A DNA stretch of 64,000 bases from Klebsiella spallanzanii (GCF_902158555.1 NZ_CABGGS010000002.1:124001-188000); one strand, 5' to 3'; counted from the stretch's first letter, positions 17,817 to 27,988 are shown. Made by a program: numbers and translations. Notes: a model not told the origin generated them from the letters alone.

Positions 17817-18458
17817 ATGGATATTAAAAAAATACGCTTTTGGGGTCTGACATTGGCCCTGTTTCTCACCGGCTGTGATAACGGACAGCAGCAAACCTCC
17901 TACCAGGTAACGCAACTGAACGACCAGCAGTGGCTCCCGGAAATTCAGAAACGCTTTGATATCGCTAACCGCTACGCAAACCAGGCGATCTGTATTATTA
18001 CCCGACAGAAGATAAAAGCGGAGTTCACTTCCTGGTACCAACCGACTGCAGGGATCCCATGGTTTATTCAGCAGGGTCTGGTTGAGGAGAAAATTGAGAT
18101 TGAGGCGGGTAAATATACCAACTACTACTACCGTCTCACGGATAAAGGCGCCGCCAGCAGCCCAAGCTGGCCCTATAGCGAGAGAACCGGCCTGTGCTTC
18201 GGTAATGTGCAAGTGGAAAAAATTAGCCAGATAAGTCCATCAAATGACCAGAGAGCCGTCACGGTCGATTTCATTTACCATATCGCTAACGTTCCTGACT
18301 GGGCGCAAGAATTAATGCCACAGCTTTTTCCGCAGATGAAAGAAGGCAAAATCACCGGCAGCGCCCGATTCAATATGGCGGATAAAACGCACTTACGCAG
18401 CCTGTCCGGTATCGGCAATTATTACGTTGGTGAAGACAAGTTCTTCAATGCGAATTGA
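17817..18458 (+). CDS. Lipoprotein, paralogue A (cluster gene 4)
   Basis: A 213-residue predicted lipoprotein with lipobox LTGC and lipidated Cys20, starting 3 nt after gene 3. Its core shares a pattern with the next gene: WFIQQGLV ... YYYRLTDKG ... LCFGNV, then IANVPDWAQ. The middle part (short helices, then a beta hairpin ending YRLTDKG) looks like a winged-helix element placed in the envelope. Position +2 after the Cys is Asp then Asn (CDN); Asp at +2 would favour inner-membrane retention. The function is unknown. Confidence 0.72.
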   Translation: MDIKKIRFWGLTLALFLTGCDNGQQQTSYQVTQLNDQQWLPEIQKRFDIANRYANQAICIITRQKIKAEFTSWYQPTAGIPWFIQQGLVEEKIEIEAGKYTNYYYRLTDKGAASSPSWPYSERTGLCFGNVQVEKISQISPSNDQRAVTVDFIYHIANVPDWAQELMPQLFPQMKEGKITGSARFNMADKTHLRSLSGIGNYYVGEDKFFNAN

Positions 18459-18472
18459 TAAGGATCTTACCT

Positions 18473-19123
18473 GTGCTATTGAAGAAAACGATCTGCGGGT
18501 TATTTATCTTCACGTTATTCGGCTGCGACGATCGGGATTATCTGGCGGATATCAACACACAGTTGATAACCTGGATCGACAAAGCGCACTGCTTCGGAGT
18601 TCGTAAGCCGGGGATTTCATTTCCCTGGGATATCAGGCAGCCGGAAAGCCAAAGCGCCGATAGCGTAAAAACCCAGCAGACGCTGGAGAATTTTGTCACT
18701 TTGGGGCTGCTCACCACGCAAACCCTCGCCTATGAAAATAATAAAACGTTGACGATTAACCGCTATATCCTCACGGCTGAAGGGCGTAAATACTGGCGGA
18801 AACAAACGTCCTCATTCTGCTTCGGTTCGATAAAAGCGATTAAAACTACCGGGACGGAAGATGTGAAGGCCTGGTTTGCTGGAGGAATGGAAAGTAAAAG
18901 CAAAAAAATTGACTATGACTACCAAATAGAGAATGTCCCCGGCTGGGCCCAAAAAGATACCTTATATCAGATGTATGATATACAGCCGCTTTACTATAAC
19001 GGCCATACGCATTCAGCCACTGCCATCTATGATAAAGAAAGAGCAAAATACCTTACTCTGCGGCATACCGGTTTAGCTGAAATCGGCTACCCGCGCATGT
19101 TCTGGCCGAAAAATCTGCAATAG
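18473..19123 (+). CDS. Lipoprotein, paralogue B (cluster gene 5)
   Basis: A 216-residue protein from the GTG at 18473, which has aagga 8 nt upstream and gives a normal lipoprotein signal (MLLKKTICGLFIFTLFGC, lipid Cys18). A TTG at 18455 overlapping the previous stop is less likely. It is a paralogue of the preceding gene: NFVTLGLL ... YILTAEG ... FCFGSI ... IENVPGWAQ line up in the same order. The residue after the lipidated Cys is Asp, again suggesting inner-membrane retention. The function is unknown; tandem related lipoproteins often arise in immunity-type or variable envelope loci, but no partner toxin is present here. Confidence 0.72.
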   Translation: MLLKKTICGLFIFTLFGCDDRDYLADINTQLITWIDKAHCFGVRKPGISFPWDIRQPESQSADSVKTQQTLENFVTLGLLTTQTLAYENNKTLTINRYILTAEGRKYWRKQTSSFCFGSIKAIKTTGTEDVKAWFAGGMESKSKKIDYDYQIENVPGWAQKDTLYQMYDIQPLYYNGHTHSATAIYDKERAKYLTLRHTGLAEIGYPRMFWPKNLQ

Positions 19124-19198
19124 CTAATTTGTCGCCCCCCTCAGCCAGGAAGTTCTGAGCCGCCATTTCCCGGGTGGCGGCTGTCGCCTTACCCGGGG

Positions 19199-19345
19199 TG
19201 CGGTCTGGGGGTTGGTAGCCCGGACAGATGCGCAGCATCGCCTCCGGGAAATGCTACCACTCTGCTCCCGGGGGCGGCACAAAGCGCCTGCCCGGGCTAC
19301 GGATTCACCGCCGCCTGCAAGCTGGTAGCCTGGACATGGCGCGCT
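19199..19345. repeat. REP/BIME-type repeats at the right end of the accessory cluster
   Basis: Units such as tagcccggacagatgcgcagcatcgcctccggga and the inverse-like cccgggggcggcacaaagcgcctgcccgggctac alternate here, followed by a partial third unit (tggtagcctggacatggcgcgctgaggca). They separate the accessory cluster from ytfP. Confidence 0.7.
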
Positions 19346-19383
19346 GAGGCAGGCAACAAAACCAGCCACTGCTAACCCACAGA

Positions 19384-19411
19384 TAAAACAACGCCACCCG
19401 AAGGTGGCGTT
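19384..19411 (-). terminator. Terminator of the tamA-tamB-ytfP operon
   Basis: A perfect 9-bp stem (aacgccacc 19390-19398, ggtggcgtt 19403-19411) with loop cgaa. Read on the minus strand it is followed by gtttta, giving an intrinsic terminator just after ytfP. Confidence 0.8.
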
Positions 19412-19418
19412 ATCATTA

Positions 19419-19763
19419 TTAATACTGGTCTTTGTCCAACCAGTTGCCGCTTTCTATCAGCGTGAATCCCTCGACGGGGCGCTGATAGACATACATCCAG
19501 GCGCTGCCATAGGGCGTCTGGATCAGGTGACGAGCATACTCGCCGCCTTTGGTACGCAGCGCATCCAATTCGGCCAGCGTCGATGCGTCAATACGATAGA
19601 CCTCACCATGTACCGTGCCATCTCCGGGCACCGCGCCTGGATAGTGGCCCAGGCTATACAGTTGATAATCATTGACACTATGATCGCCCAGCCACTGAGC
19701 GTTGGTCATCCAGTGGCTGTTGCCTTGCTTGCGTCGTAAACTGCCGTAAACAAATATTCGCAT
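19419..19763 (-). CDS. ytfP: Gamma-glutamylcyclotransferase-like protein YtfP
   Basis: A 114-residue protein of the AIG2/GGCT fold family. The N-terminal MRIFVYGSLRRKQGNSHWM carries the YGSL signature of the substrate-binding loop, and a conserved acidic residue lies in LAELDALRTKGGEY. The cellular substrate is not settled. It lies 2 nt downstream of tamB and closes the operon, as in E. coli. Confidence 0.93.
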   Translation of the reverse strand: MRIFVYGSLRRKQGNSHWMTNAQWLGDHSVNDYQLYSLGHYPGAVPGDGTVHGEVYRIDASTLAELDALRTKGGEYARHLIQTPYGSAWMYVYQRPVEGFTLIESGNWLDKDQY

Positions 19764-19765
19764 TG

Positions 19766-22700
19766 CTAAAACTCAAACTGATAGAGCAAATCGAGAGCCT
19801 GGTCTACGCCAGACACCGCTTCCATATATAGCTTGGGCATCAGGCGATAGCGTAACGTCAACGTCGCCAGGGAGTCAAAGATCCCTACCCCATATTTTAC
19901 CTGCAGACCCGGCAGCACATAGCCGCTGACCACCACCTGAGAGGAATCGCCTACCCCTTCGGTATCCAGCGCCAGATTGCTTACGCCAAACGTCTCGCCG
20001 ATTTTACCCACAACCTGACCACTTTGTGCAACCCCCATACCAATAAGCATTGAAGTCATCGCCGCACTATCGCTCTGTCCGCTGCTTAAACCCTGCCCTC
20101 GTAGCAGGTAAGAGAGGGCTTCCTGCTGCGACATAACCGGATCAGAGAAAATCTCCGCTTTCGGCTGATCTGCCGATCCGGTCACGCGAACGCCAGCGAT
20201 CACGTCGTCTTCTGTCGCATCTGGGTTGCGAATGGCTTCGATATTCAGCAGAGGCTGATCCGGCGGACCAGAGAACAGCAGCTCGCCTTTACGCACAATC
20301 AGGTCCTGACCATAGGCATGGAATCGACCTTCCGGGATGTTAATCTGCCCGTTCAGCCCCAGCCCCTGTTTATCCTGAGCCACTTTCAAATCGCCGGTCA
20401 AACGCGCTTTCAGGCCAAAGGCATCGAGACGCACGTTGTTGCCAACATGAATCGTCAGGTTACTGTTGATTGGGATACCGGCGCTCTGCTGCTTGATGGG
20501 CTGCAGATTTTTATCCAGCATCACTTCATCAGAAGAGACGCCAACGGCGCTTTCCGGCACTTCGTTAACAACGATACGCGCCCACGGAACATCGACGTTG
20601 CCATCAAGGCTAAACAGGCTCGGCGTGGCGGTAAAGACGACGTCCGGCGACACATCAAGGCGTACCATTGGCGGCACGGTTATCCGCACCCGGCTGCCCT
20701 TCGCCGCAATTTGCGCGCGCCAGTTATCAATCTGCGTCCAGTCGGCGTTACCGCTCAGGGCAATCTGTCCCTGGCTGGTATTCACCGTCCCCTGCAGCGT
20801 CGAGCGCGTACCGGTAAAGTTCATCGCCAGCTGACTCGGACGCATATCAAACGGCATAAAGTTGCCTTCAACATCGACGCCGTTTAGCTGCATCTGGCCG
20901 AACAGCTGCGGACTCTGGAGGTTGCCGCCAAGGGTGAGACGCGCGTTAAGCTTCCCTTCGGCCTTCTCTCCGCGCGAGAAGATAGGGTTAATCATCGCCA
21001 GCGAGAAGTTGTTGATATTGACGTTGCCGCCGAGATTACGTCTGCCCTGCGGATCGGTGATTTGCACCTGTCCATCCAGTTGGCCGTTATTGGTCAGGCG
21101 AATCAGCCAGCCCAGTTGAGCACGGTTATTGTGCAGATCGGCCGTGAGGTTCAGGGTATCGAACGCCACCGGCAGCGGCGCATCGTTCACCGTCTGAGTC
21201 ACCTTCACGTTACGCCCGTTCAGGGTGACCTTGCCCTGCGGCAGCCCCTCTTTGGTGGTGTCCCAGCTCACATCGGCGTTACCGCTAAACACGCCGCTGG
21301 CTTGCGTCGCTTCCGGCATAAACGGCTTCAGCATCGCGAGGTCGAAACGATTGAGATTCACCACCGCGTGTCCGCTGGCCCCGGCGTCGATAGTCTGCGG
21401 CACGCACAGCTCGGCGTTCGGGTTAGTCCAGCAATGTGGCCCGATGCTGATTTTCTGTTCCAGGTTACGGTAATCCAGCGCGATGTCGCGCGTTAGCGCA
21501 ACCGGCCCAACCGGCGTCTGGAAGCGGGTATTGCTTAGCGTCCCTTTCCAGCGCTCCTCTTTACGGTCAAAGCTGCCCGCCAGCGATAACTGTCCGGAAA
21601 CCGGATCGCCCTGCACCCGCAGCTGCAGGTCGTGCTGCTTCTCGTTACCCTTGGCATTGAGCTGTACCAGGCTGATATTGACGCCCGGCTGGCTGATGCG
21701 GTCTACGCGCACGTCGAGGTTTCCACCAATCTGGTCGGTTGATTTCACGTCACCCTTCACGTTCACCTGAGCAACGGACAGCTCCTGCCAGCGCAGCGAC
21801 CGGGCGGTGATATCCGCCAGCAGCTGCGGCGCGTCAACGGTACCTCGAACGTTTACCAGCCCCTTCGCCGTGCCGCCGAGGCCCGGTAGCGCGTTGTCGA
21901 GATGCGGAGCATCAATGGTGGCATCGAGTTTAAGGTCTTTGACCCCCAGCTCGCCTTTCACGTCGGCGCTATTGGGACCTAGCGCCAGATGCAGACCGGG
22001 GATTTTCCACTGCATATAGCTGTTGCCCTGCAGTGAGCCGCTGACATCGACCTTATTCTGTTTCACGTTACCGGTGATTTTCAGCTCCGGCACCGACATC
22101 TGCCAGCTGCCGCCGTACAGGCTGCCCTGGGTCTTAATCAAACCGTTGAGCTTCGACGGCCAGTCTGGCACCTCTTTGGCGGTATTGATGCCGTCAAGGG
22201 TCAGCTCTCCGCGCCAGCTGATTGCCTGCTGCCAGTCGAGCAGCGCTTTCAGCTCGGTTTTCCCTTCCAGGGCGGCGACGGTCAGCTTATCGAGATTAAC
22301 CTGCTGCTCGTTGCCCTTCGCGTTCAGGTTAATCTTCGCCGGTGGCAGCGATTTTCCTTTCACCGCGGTGCTGAAAGCCAGAGTGTAGTCGGTCATCTTG
22401 CCGTTAAATTTCAGCAGCACATCGTCGGCCTGGAACTCCTTCTCGCCGGTAAAGGGCCAGTAGAGCTGCTTGCTTTTAACCTCCATATCCAGCGGCAGCC
22501 CAGCTTCCGCCAGCTGCGCTTCGGCGCGTAGCGTCATCGCCACGGAGCCAGCTAAATCCACGCCGACCTTCAGTTTTTTACGTACTTCGCCGCCCACTTT
22601 CAGCTGCACCTTCTCACCCTTGAGCGGATCAATGTTCAGCGTACTGTTGAGGGTGATATCAACCGGCCAGTTGTCCTGCAACTGAGCGCTACCGGAAGCG

Positions 22701-23542
22701 GTGACTTTCCCCTGGTCAGAGTCCACGTCCAGCGCGTCCAGCTTCATCTGCCCATCAATGCTGCTCACTTTAAGCAGCAGATTGTAGATGGTCATATCGG
22801 TATCGCCGGTCAGGCGCAGCTGTTCGCCGCGGAACTCCTGAATATTGAGATTCAGCGGCAGATGGACGTCGGCCATCTCCGGCAGCACCGGCTTCGAGAA
22901 GAGGTCTTTCATCGTCTCGCCGAGCGGCTTTTCTTGCGGCTGCGGGTTTTCAATTTTCGGCTCGACGACCTGCTCCTGGGCCACTTTCGCCACCTTCGGC
23001 AGCGCGATCAGCAATCCTTGCAGGGAGGTCGGCGTCAGGGTCAGGTTTTTCTCCTGCCAGTTCAGGCCCGTGGAAAAGTCGCGCAGCGAAACGGCGGTAT
23101 CGTCAATTTTTACGTTAACGTTATGCAGCGCCACCCGGCTCAGGGTAATCGGATACGGAGTAGAAAGATTTAGCGGACCGCTATCTTCTTCCTCTACCGG
23201 CGCCGCCGGCGGCATTTTGCTGGTGTCGATCGCCACATAAATGTCGCGCAGAGAAATATCGTTGACGCACAGGCTGCTGTCCCACAGGCAGCGTAGCTTG
23301 ACGCCAAGGTGAAACTGACCCGCGGTGACCGCCACACCCGGCTGCTCAAAGCGCACGTTTTCCAGCGTCAGGTCACGCCAGCCGCCGGTGGCCTTGCCGA
23401 TTTCCAGCCCCGGAACCCAGCGGTCGGCGGCTTTAATCACCAGATGCAAGCCGGTGGTGGTGCCGACCAGAAATCCAACCGTCCCCAGCAGCAACACTAA
23501 AAAGATCAGTACGCCGAGGCTTATCTTCTTCCATAAACTCAT
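19766..23542 (-). CDS. tamB: Translocation and assembly module subunit TamB
   Basis: A 1258-residue protein anchored in the inner membrane by an N-terminal helix (about residues 7-29, [19 protein letters not shown]). The rest spans the periplasm as a long beta-taco and ends in the conserved C-terminal DUF490 domain. With TamA it takes part in outer-membrane protein insertion and, together with related AsmA-like proteins, in phospholipid transport. The length is the same as in E. coli (1259). The start overlaps the end of tamA by 4 nt (ATGA). The many open frames on the opposite strand are codon-bias shadows. Confidence 0.97.
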   Translation of the reverse strand: MSLWKKISLGVLIFLVLLLGTVGFLVGTTTGLHLVIKAADRWVPGLEIGKATGGWRDLTLENVRFEQPGVAVTAGQFHLGVKLRCLWDSSLCVNDISLRDIYVAIDTSKMPPAAPVEEEDSGPLNLSTPYPITLSRVALHNVNVKIDDTAVSLRDFSTGLNWQEKNLTLTPTSLQGLLIALPKVAKVAQEQVVEPKIENPQPQEKPLGETMKDLFSKPVLPEMADVHLPLNLNIQEFRGEQLRLTGDTDMTIYNLLLKVSSIDGQMKLDALDVDSDQGKVTASGSAQLQDNWPVDITLNSTLNIDPLKGEKVQLKVGGEVRKKLKVGVDLAGSVAMTLRAEAQLAEAGLPLDMEVKSKQLYWPFTGEKEFQADDVLLKFNGKMTDYTLAFSTAVKGKSLPPAKINLNAKGNEQQVNLDKLTVAALEGKTELKALLDWQQAISWRGELTLDGINTAKEVPDWPSKLNGLIKTQGSLYGGSWQMSVPELKITGNVKQNKVDVSGSLQGNSYMQWKIPGLHLALGPNSADVKGELGVKDLKLDATIDAPHLDNALPGLGGTAKGLVNVRGTVDAPQLLADITARSLRWQELSVAQVNVKGDVKSTDQIGGNLDVRVDRISQPGVNISLVQLNAKGNEKQHDLQLRVQGDPVSGQLSLAGSFDRKEERWKGTLSNTRFQTPVGPVALTRDIALDYRNLEQKISIGPHCWTNPNAELCVPQTIDAGASGHAVVNLNRFDLAMLKPFMPEATQASGVFSGNADVSWDTTKEGLPQGKVTLNGRNVKVTQTVNDAPLPVAFDTLNLTADLHNNRAQLGWLIRLTNNGQLDGQVQITDPQGRRNLGGNVNINNFSLAMINPIFSRGEKAEGKLNARLTLGGNLQSPQLFGQMQLNGVDVEGNFMPFDMRPSQLAMNFTGTRSTLQGTVNTSQGQIALSGNADWTQIDNWRAQIAAKGSRVRITVPPMVRLDVSPDVVFTATPSLFSLDGNVDVPWARIVVNEVPESAVGVSSDEVMLDKNLQPIKQQSAGIPINSNLTIHVGNNVRLDAFGLKARLTGDLKVAQDKQGLGLNGQINIPEGRFHAYGQDLIVRKGELLFSGPPDQPLLNIEAIRNPDATEDDVIAGVRVTGSADQPKAEIFSDPVMSQQEALSYLLRGQGLSSGQSDSAAMTSMLIGMGVAQSGQVVGKIGETFGVSNLALDTEGVGDSSQVVVSGYVLPGLQVKYGVGIFDSLATLTLRYRLMPKLYMEAVSGVDQALDLLYQFEF

Positions 23543-25272
23543 AATTCAGGCCCCAGACCGATGTAAAACTGTAAACCGTGCTCTTCTTTGTCGCCTATCG
23601 GCCTGGCGATATCCAGTTTGATCGGCCCGACCGGCGACTGCCAGCGCACGCCAAGGCCCGCGCCGGTTTTGAAATCACTCTTACGGATATCGCTCACCGC
23701 TTCGCCGCTATCGACGAACACTGCCCCCCACCACTTGCCGGTCACGTTGTACTGATATTCCAGCGAGCCGGTAGCCAGCTTCGAGGCCCCCATCAGCTTG
23801 CCGTCATCGTCTTTAGGCGAGATAGATTTGTATTTATAGCCGCGAATACTGCGGTCGCCACCGGCGAAGAAACGCAGATCTGGCGGGACTTTGCTGAAGT
23901 TATCGGCTTCAATCCAGCCGAGGTTGCCGCGCACCACGAAGCGGTGGCGATCGTAGAGGGTACGGATCCAGACGTCCTGCGCCTGCATCACGATAAAGTT
24001 AATGTCCGAGCCCCACATGGTGTTGGAGTAGTCCACCGAGTAGCGCTGCGAATCGCCCCAGGTCGGCATCAGGCCGCCGCGCGAGCGGGTCCGGTTCACC
24101 GACACGCCGGGGTAGATAAGCATCGTAGTGTTGGTGACGTTGGCCTGGGTAAAGTGGTCAAGGCTCCAGCGCAGGTTCAGCGCGCGCTGCCAGCCGCTCG
24201 ACATCTCCCAATAGCGCGATACCGCCAGGGTCGTTGAGTCGGCTTTAGTATCGTTAAGATCCGTACGTTTAAAACCGCCCTGCATCAGGTAGTACTGCTC
24301 AAGCGGGCTTTTTAACAGCGGGACTTTATAGCTGAAATCAAGCTGCTGCTCAGGGGCAGAAACGCTGAGGCTGGAGGTCAGACTATGACCGTAGGAGTTC
24401 ATCCACGGCTTTTTCCACGTCCCCTTGACGCGCGGCCCAACGTCGGTGGAATAGCCGACACCGGTTTCAACAGTATTCTCTTTACGCGGGGAGACCACGC
24501 CTTGTAAAGGTAGAACTTTGGTCTGGCGAGACTTTTCAAACTGCGGCGCGACCACCACCGAGCTAAACCAGCCGGTCGCCGCCAGGCGGCGGTTGAGTTC
24601 GGCTAAATCCTGCGAGGTGTAGTAGTCGCCCTGTTTAAACGGCACCAGGTTTTGCAGATACTCGTCGCGAATCTGCGAACCTTCAAAGGTCACGGGGCCA
24701 AAACGGTAGCGTTCGCCGCTGTTGTAGTCGATATCCCAGAAGGCCTGATGTCTGTCGAGAGAGACGCCGAGCTGGCTTTTATTAAACTCGCTATCAAAGT
24801 AGCCTTTACGCAGCGCAACGCGGGTCAGGGAGCTTTTGAAGCCATCATAGTCGCTGTGATTCAGCACGGTGCCGATAGCCGGGCGCGTTTTGAGCAGATC
24901 CAGATAGTCGCTGTCGGTTCGGGCCCCACCGCGCAAAATCACTTCGGTGCCGCCAATACGCACCGGCTCGCCGGGCGTCACTTTAGCGATCAGGACCTGA
25001 CGCCCCTTCGCCGGCGGCGGACGTAAATCAAAATCGATCGTTGGTTCGTAGTAGCCCAGCGCTTTCAGGCCTTCGCGGATGGCGTCATCAACGCGCGCAC
25101 GGAAGCGCCGGTCCGGCGTCACTTCATCGCTCTGGATCGTGGATAGTTGGGCGCGGACGTTTTTTTCCAGTTCCCCGGATAACCCCTCAACCTGCAAACG
25201 CACGCTCGCTGCGCTGGCGACCCCGCTAACCAGCAAAAGGCTGGTGATACATAACTGGCGGATTTGTAGCAC
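23539..25272 (-). CDS. tamA: Translocation and assembly module subunit TamA
   Basis: A 577-residue outer-membrane protein of the Omp85/BamA superfamily. It has a signal peptide ([21 protein letters not shown]), about three POTRA domains (residues 22 to about 265) and a 16-strand barrel including the lid-lock motif region [15 protein letters not shown] near 470 (the conserved RGY of the family). It ends [12 protein letters not shown]. It pairs with TamB across the periplasm. It is divergent from msrA. Confidence 0.97.
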   Translation of the reverse strand: MLQIRQLCITSLLLVSGVASAASVRLQVEGLSGELEKNVRAQLSTIQSDEVTPDRRFRARVDDAIREGLKALGYYEPTIDFDLRPPPAKGRQVLIAKVTPGEPVRIGGTEVILRGGARTDSDYLDLLKTRPAIGTVLNHSDYDGFKSSLTRVALRKGYFDSEFNKSQLGVSLDRHQAFWDIDYNSGERYRFGPVTFEGSQIRDEYLQNLVPFKQGDYYTSQDLAELNRRLAATGWFSSVVVAPQFEKSRQTKVLPLQGVVSPRKENTVETGVGYSTDVGPRVKGTWKKPWMNSYGHSLTSSLSVSAPEQQLDFSYKVPLLKSPLEQYYLMQGGFKRTDLNDTKADSTTLAVSRYWEMSSGWQRALNLRWSLDHFTQANVTNTTMLIYPGVSVNRTRSRGGLMPTWGDSQRYSVDYSNTMWGSDINFIVMQAQDVWIRTLYDRHRFVVRGNLGWIEADNFSKVPPDLRFFAGGDRSIRGYKYKSISPKDDDGKLMGASKLATGSLEYQYNVTGKWWGAVFVDSGEAVSDIRKSDFKTGAGLGVRWQSPVGPIKLDIARPIGDKEEHGLQFYIGLGPEL

Positions 25273-25481
25273 GTTTTCTCCTGAATATCCTTGTTTCCCC
25301 CCGAAGGAAACGAAAGTGCCGTTCCACGGCTTAACAAAACCCCAACAACTGAGGGTTGAAAAATAGACGTTAACCCAAATAATTCTTATGTTTAAATCTA
25401 GACGTATTGAGCGTGTTTATTGTGTTAAAAGACACGCTTCGTTACAACCTTAACCACATTTTCTGTTTTGAGAGGCCCACC

Positions 25482-26120
25482 GTGAGTCTATTTGATAAAA
25501 CGCATCTTGTCGCCCAGGCGGACGCGCTGCCGGGACGCAACACGCCGATGCCGGTGGCTACGCTCCACGCCGTCAATGGCCATTCGATGACCAACGTTCC
25601 GGCTGGAATGGAAGTTGCGCTGTTTGCCATGGGCTGTTTCTGGGGCGTTGAACGCCTGTTCTGGCAGCTCCCTGGCGTATACAGTACCGCCGCAGGCTAT
25701 ACCGGCGGCTATACGCCAAATCCGACCTACCGCGAAGTGTGCAGCGGCGATACCGGTCATGCCGAAGCCGTGCGCGTGGTCTACGATCCGCAGGTCATCA
25801 GCTATGATCAACTGCTACAGGTATTCTGGGAAAATCACGATCCGGCGCAGGGTATGCAGCAGGGTAACGACCACGGTACGCAGTATCGTTCCGCAATTTA
25901 TCCGTTAACCCCGGAGCAGAACGAGGCAGCAAAGGCCAGCCTGGCACGTTTTCAGGCGGCAATGAATGATGCCAACGACGCGCGCGCTATCACCACCGAG
26001 ATCGCGACGGCGAAACCGTTCTACTACGCGGAAGACGATCATCAGCAGTATCTGCACAAGAACCCGTACGGATACTGCGGTATCGGGGGGATCGGAGTTT
26101 GTTTGCCGCCGCAGGCCTGA
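25482..26120 (+). CDS. msrA: Peptide methionine-S-sulfoxide reductase MsrA
   Basis: A 212-residue enzyme that reduces methionine-S-sulfoxide in proteins. The catalytic motif GCFWG contains Cys52, and the resolving cysteines Cys199 and Cys207 are in [13 protein letters not shown]. The GTG at 25482 with agagg upstream gives the E. coli start ([10 protein letters not shown]); an in-frame extension to 25407 is not supported. Confidence 0.97.
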   Translation: MSLFDKTHLVAQADALPGRNTPMPVATLHAVNGHSMTNVPAGMEVALFAMGCFWGVERLFWQLPGVYSTAAGYTGGYTPNPTYREVCSGDTGHAEAVRVVYDPQVISYDQLLQVFWENHDPAQGMQQGNDHGTQYRSAIYPLTPEQNEAAKASLARFQAAMNDANDARAITTEIATAKPFYYAEDDHQQYLHKNPYGYCGIGGIGVCLPPQA

Positions 26121-26206
26121 TATCGCTGACCGGCAGGCCGCCGGGTTGAATAATTAACGCTCTGGCGGCTTTACAGTACCTTACGCTATACTACCCCGTG
26201 TTACAG

Positions 26207-26235
26207 CCGGTCCAGTGCCTTCGGACCGGTTTTTT
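26207..26235 (+). terminator. Intrinsic terminator between msrA and ytfL
   Basis: A 7-bp stem (ccggtcc 26207-26213, ggaccgg 26223-26229) directly followed by six T. It lies 87 nt after the msrA stop. A TATACT hexamer 15 nt before it raises the alternative that it ends a very short ytfL leader. Confidence 0.75.
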
Positions 26236-26300
26236 GTGTATTCCACATGAGCGTTATCCACTTCCCTTCCGAGGATCTGATCTCAACGGTCAGATAAGAT

Positions 26301-27644
26301 ATGTTAAACAGTATTTTAGTAATACTTTGTCTGATTGCCGTCAGTGCGTTCTTTTCGATATCGGAAATCTCGCTGGCCGCATCACGTAAAATCAAACTCA
26401 AACTGCTGGCCGATGATGGCAACGTGAACGCCCAGCGCGTTCTCAAAATGCAGGAGAACCCCGGCACCTTCTTTACCGTGGTGCAGATCGGCCTTAACGC
26501 GGTGGCGATTCTCGGCGGTATCGTCGGCGACGCCGCATTCTCTCCGGCCTTCCACAGCCTGCTGAGTCGCTATATGTCGCCGGAGCTGTCCGAGCAGTTG
26601 AGCTTCATCATCTCCTTTACCCTGGTCACCAGCCTGTTCATCCTGTTTGCTGACCTGACTCCGAAACGCATCGGTATGATTGCGCCTGAAGCCGTCGCTT
26701 TACGCATCATCAACCCGATGCGCTTCTGCCTGTTTGTCTTCCGCCCGCTGGTGTGGTTGTTCAACGGCATGGCCAACAACATCTTCCGCATCTTCAAAAT
26801 TCCAATGGTGCGTAAAGATGACATTACTTCTGATGATATTTACGCCGTGGTGGAAGCCGGGGCGCTGGCCGGGGTGCTGCGTAAGCAGGAACATGAACTC
26901 ATCGAGAACGTGTTCGAGCTGGAATCACGCACCGTGCCTTCATCCATGACCTCACGTGAAAACGTCATCTGGTTCGATCTGCACGAAGATGAGCAGAGCC
27001 TGAAGAATAAGGTCGCCGAGCATCCGCATTCCAAGTTTCTGGTGTGCAACGAAGATATCGACCACATCATCGGCTACGTTGACTCTAAAGACCTGCTGAA
27101 CCGCGTGCTGGCGAATCAAAGCCTGGTACTAACCGGTGGGGTGCAGATCCGCAATACGCTGATTGTCCCGGATACCCTGACGCTGTCAGAAGCGCTGGAA
27201 AGCTTCAAAACCGCCGGTGAAGACTTCGCGGTGATCATGAACGAATATGCGCTGGTGGTCGGGATTATCACCCTCAACGACGTGATGACCACCCTGATGG
27301 GCGACCTGGTTGGTCAGGGGCTGGAAGAACAAATCGTCGCGCGCGATGAAAACTCCTGGCTGATTGACGGCGGCACGCCAATTGACGACGTGATGCGGGT
27401 GCTGGATATCGATGATTTCCCGCAGTCCGGCAATTACGAGACCATTGGCGGCTTTATGATGTTTATGCTGCGGAAAATCCCCAAACGCACCGATGCGGTG
27501 AAATTCTCCGGCTATAAGTTCGAAGTGGTGGATATCGACAACTATCGCATCGACCAGCTGCTGGTGACCCGAATCGACAATAAACCGACGGTGCTGGTAC
27601 CTAAACTGCCGGATGCCGCGGATAAAGAAAAAGAGTCGGCGTAA
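26301..27644 (+). CDS. ytfL: CNNM/CBS-domain membrane protein YtfL (UPF0053, HlyC/CorC family)
   Basis: A 447-residue inner-membrane protein, the same length as in E. coli. An N-terminal DUF21/CNNM transmembrane domain (about residues 1-190) contains the SISEISLAASR and ADLTPKRIGM motifs. A CBS pair (about 200-330) and a C-terminal CorC_HlyC domain (about 345-430, GGFMMFMLRKIP) follow. The family is tied to Mg/Co or polyamine export, and E. coli YtfL has been linked to putrescine/cadaverine handling; the substrate cannot be proved from sequence. The upstream gap contains a terminator. Confidence 0.95.
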   Translation: MLNSILVILCLIAVSAFFSISEISLAASRKIKLKLLADDGNVNAQRVLKMQENPGTFFTVVQIGLNAVAILGGIVGDAAFSPAFHSLLSRYMSPELSEQLSFIISFTLVTSLFILFADLTPKRIGMIAPEAVALRIINPMRFCLFVFRPLVWLFNGMANNIFRIFKIPMVRKDDITSDDIYAVVEAGALAGVLRKQEHELIENVFELESRTVPSSMTSRENVIWFDLHEDEQSLKNKVAEHPHSKFLVCNEDIDHIIGYVDSKDLLNRVLANQSLVLTGGVQIRNTLIVPDTLTLSEALESFKTAGEDFAVIMNEYALVVGIITLNDVMTTLMGDLVGQGLEEQIVARDENSWLIDGGTPIDDVMRVLDIDDFPQSGNYETIGGFMMFMLRKIPKRTDAVKFSGYKFEVVDIDNYRIDQLLVTRIDNKPTVLVPKLPDAADKEKESA

Positions 27645-27662
27645 TTTTTTCTCGAACACAAT

Positions 27663-27783
27663 CGTGCTCGCGGTTCCTGCCGGGCGGCGGCTAACGCCTT
27701 GCCCGGTCTACAAAACCCACACTATCAACGAATTCCGCATTTGTCGTAGGCCCGGTAGGCGCTAGCCGCCACCGGGCGATTCC
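27663..27783. repeat. REP-type repeats downstream of ytfL
   Basis: Two units in opposite orientation: gccgggcggcggctaacgccttgcccgg (about 27679-27706) and cccggtaggcgctagccgccaccgggc (about 27752-27778). Confidence 0.7.
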
Positions 27784-27810
27784 AGAGAAGTGCACTTTAC
27801 CAATAAACTG

Positions 27811-27836
27811 AGGTGGATTAAAAATCCGCCTTTTTT
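27811..27836 (+). terminator. Intrinsic terminator downstream of ytfL
   Basis: A 9-bp stem with one G-T pair (aggtggatt 27811-27819, aatccgcct 27823-27831), loop aaa, followed immediately by T6. Confidence 0.8.
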
Positions 27837-27846
27837 ATTGCCCGAA

Positions 27847-27862
27847 TGTGAAGCGGCTCACG
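27847..27862. promoter_or_regulatory. CRP-binding site of the permease/GH42 promoter
   Basis: TGTGA-N6-TCACG matches nine of ten core bases. It is centred about 90 nt before the predicted transcription start, almost the same offset as the CRP site of araBAD. Confidence 0.7.
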
Positions 27863-27874
27863 CCTCACTGGTGA

Positions 27875-27912
27875 TAGCAGATTTTTACTGCTCCATAGCG
27901 AAACTTTCATGA
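27875..27912 (+). promoter_or_regulatory. Two direct AraC-type half-sites
   Basis: Two 17-bp half-sites both begin TAGC, at 27875 and 27896, exactly 21 bp apart. This is the period of the araI1-araI2 direct repeat in araBAD. The second (TAGC-N7-TCATGA) resembles the AraC consensus TAGC-N7-TCCATA most closely; the first has the TAGC block and a weaker second block. The regulator is expected to be the AraC paralogue encoded at 31280-32152. Confidence 0.6.
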
Positions 27913-27938
27913 CTCCCCCTTACGCAAAAAGGTAACTT
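27909..27938 (+). promoter_or_regulatory. Predicted promoter of the permease/GH42 operon
   Basis: A weak -35 (ATGACT, 27909-27914) overlaps the end of the second AraC-type half-site by 4 bp, and a -10 (TAACTT, 27933-27938) lies 18 bp downstream. Both the overlap and the 18-bp spacer copy the araBAD layout, as expected for an activator-dependent promoter. Confidence 0.5.
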
Positions 27939-27988
27939 TGCTCGCGACAACACGATCATATTCCTGCATAAAGGAAGCGAGGGTTACC

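Noticed and set aside
14357-19123. Naming the cluster a T6SS effector-immunity or toxin-antitoxin locus
   Set aside because: No effector, VgrG, PAAR or toxin motif is present; the lipoproteins and the propeller only make immunity one option.
19766-25272. Many long open frames on the plus strand opposite tamB and tamA
   Set aside because: They lie entirely inside well-conserved genes, lack ribosome-binding sites and give Arg/Pro/Ser-rich translations typical of codon-bias shadows.
27875-27900. Reading TAGC-N13-TCCATA as one AraC half-site
   Set aside because: The spacing is wrong for a half-site (7 expected); the 21-bp repeat of TAGC blocks explains the region better.
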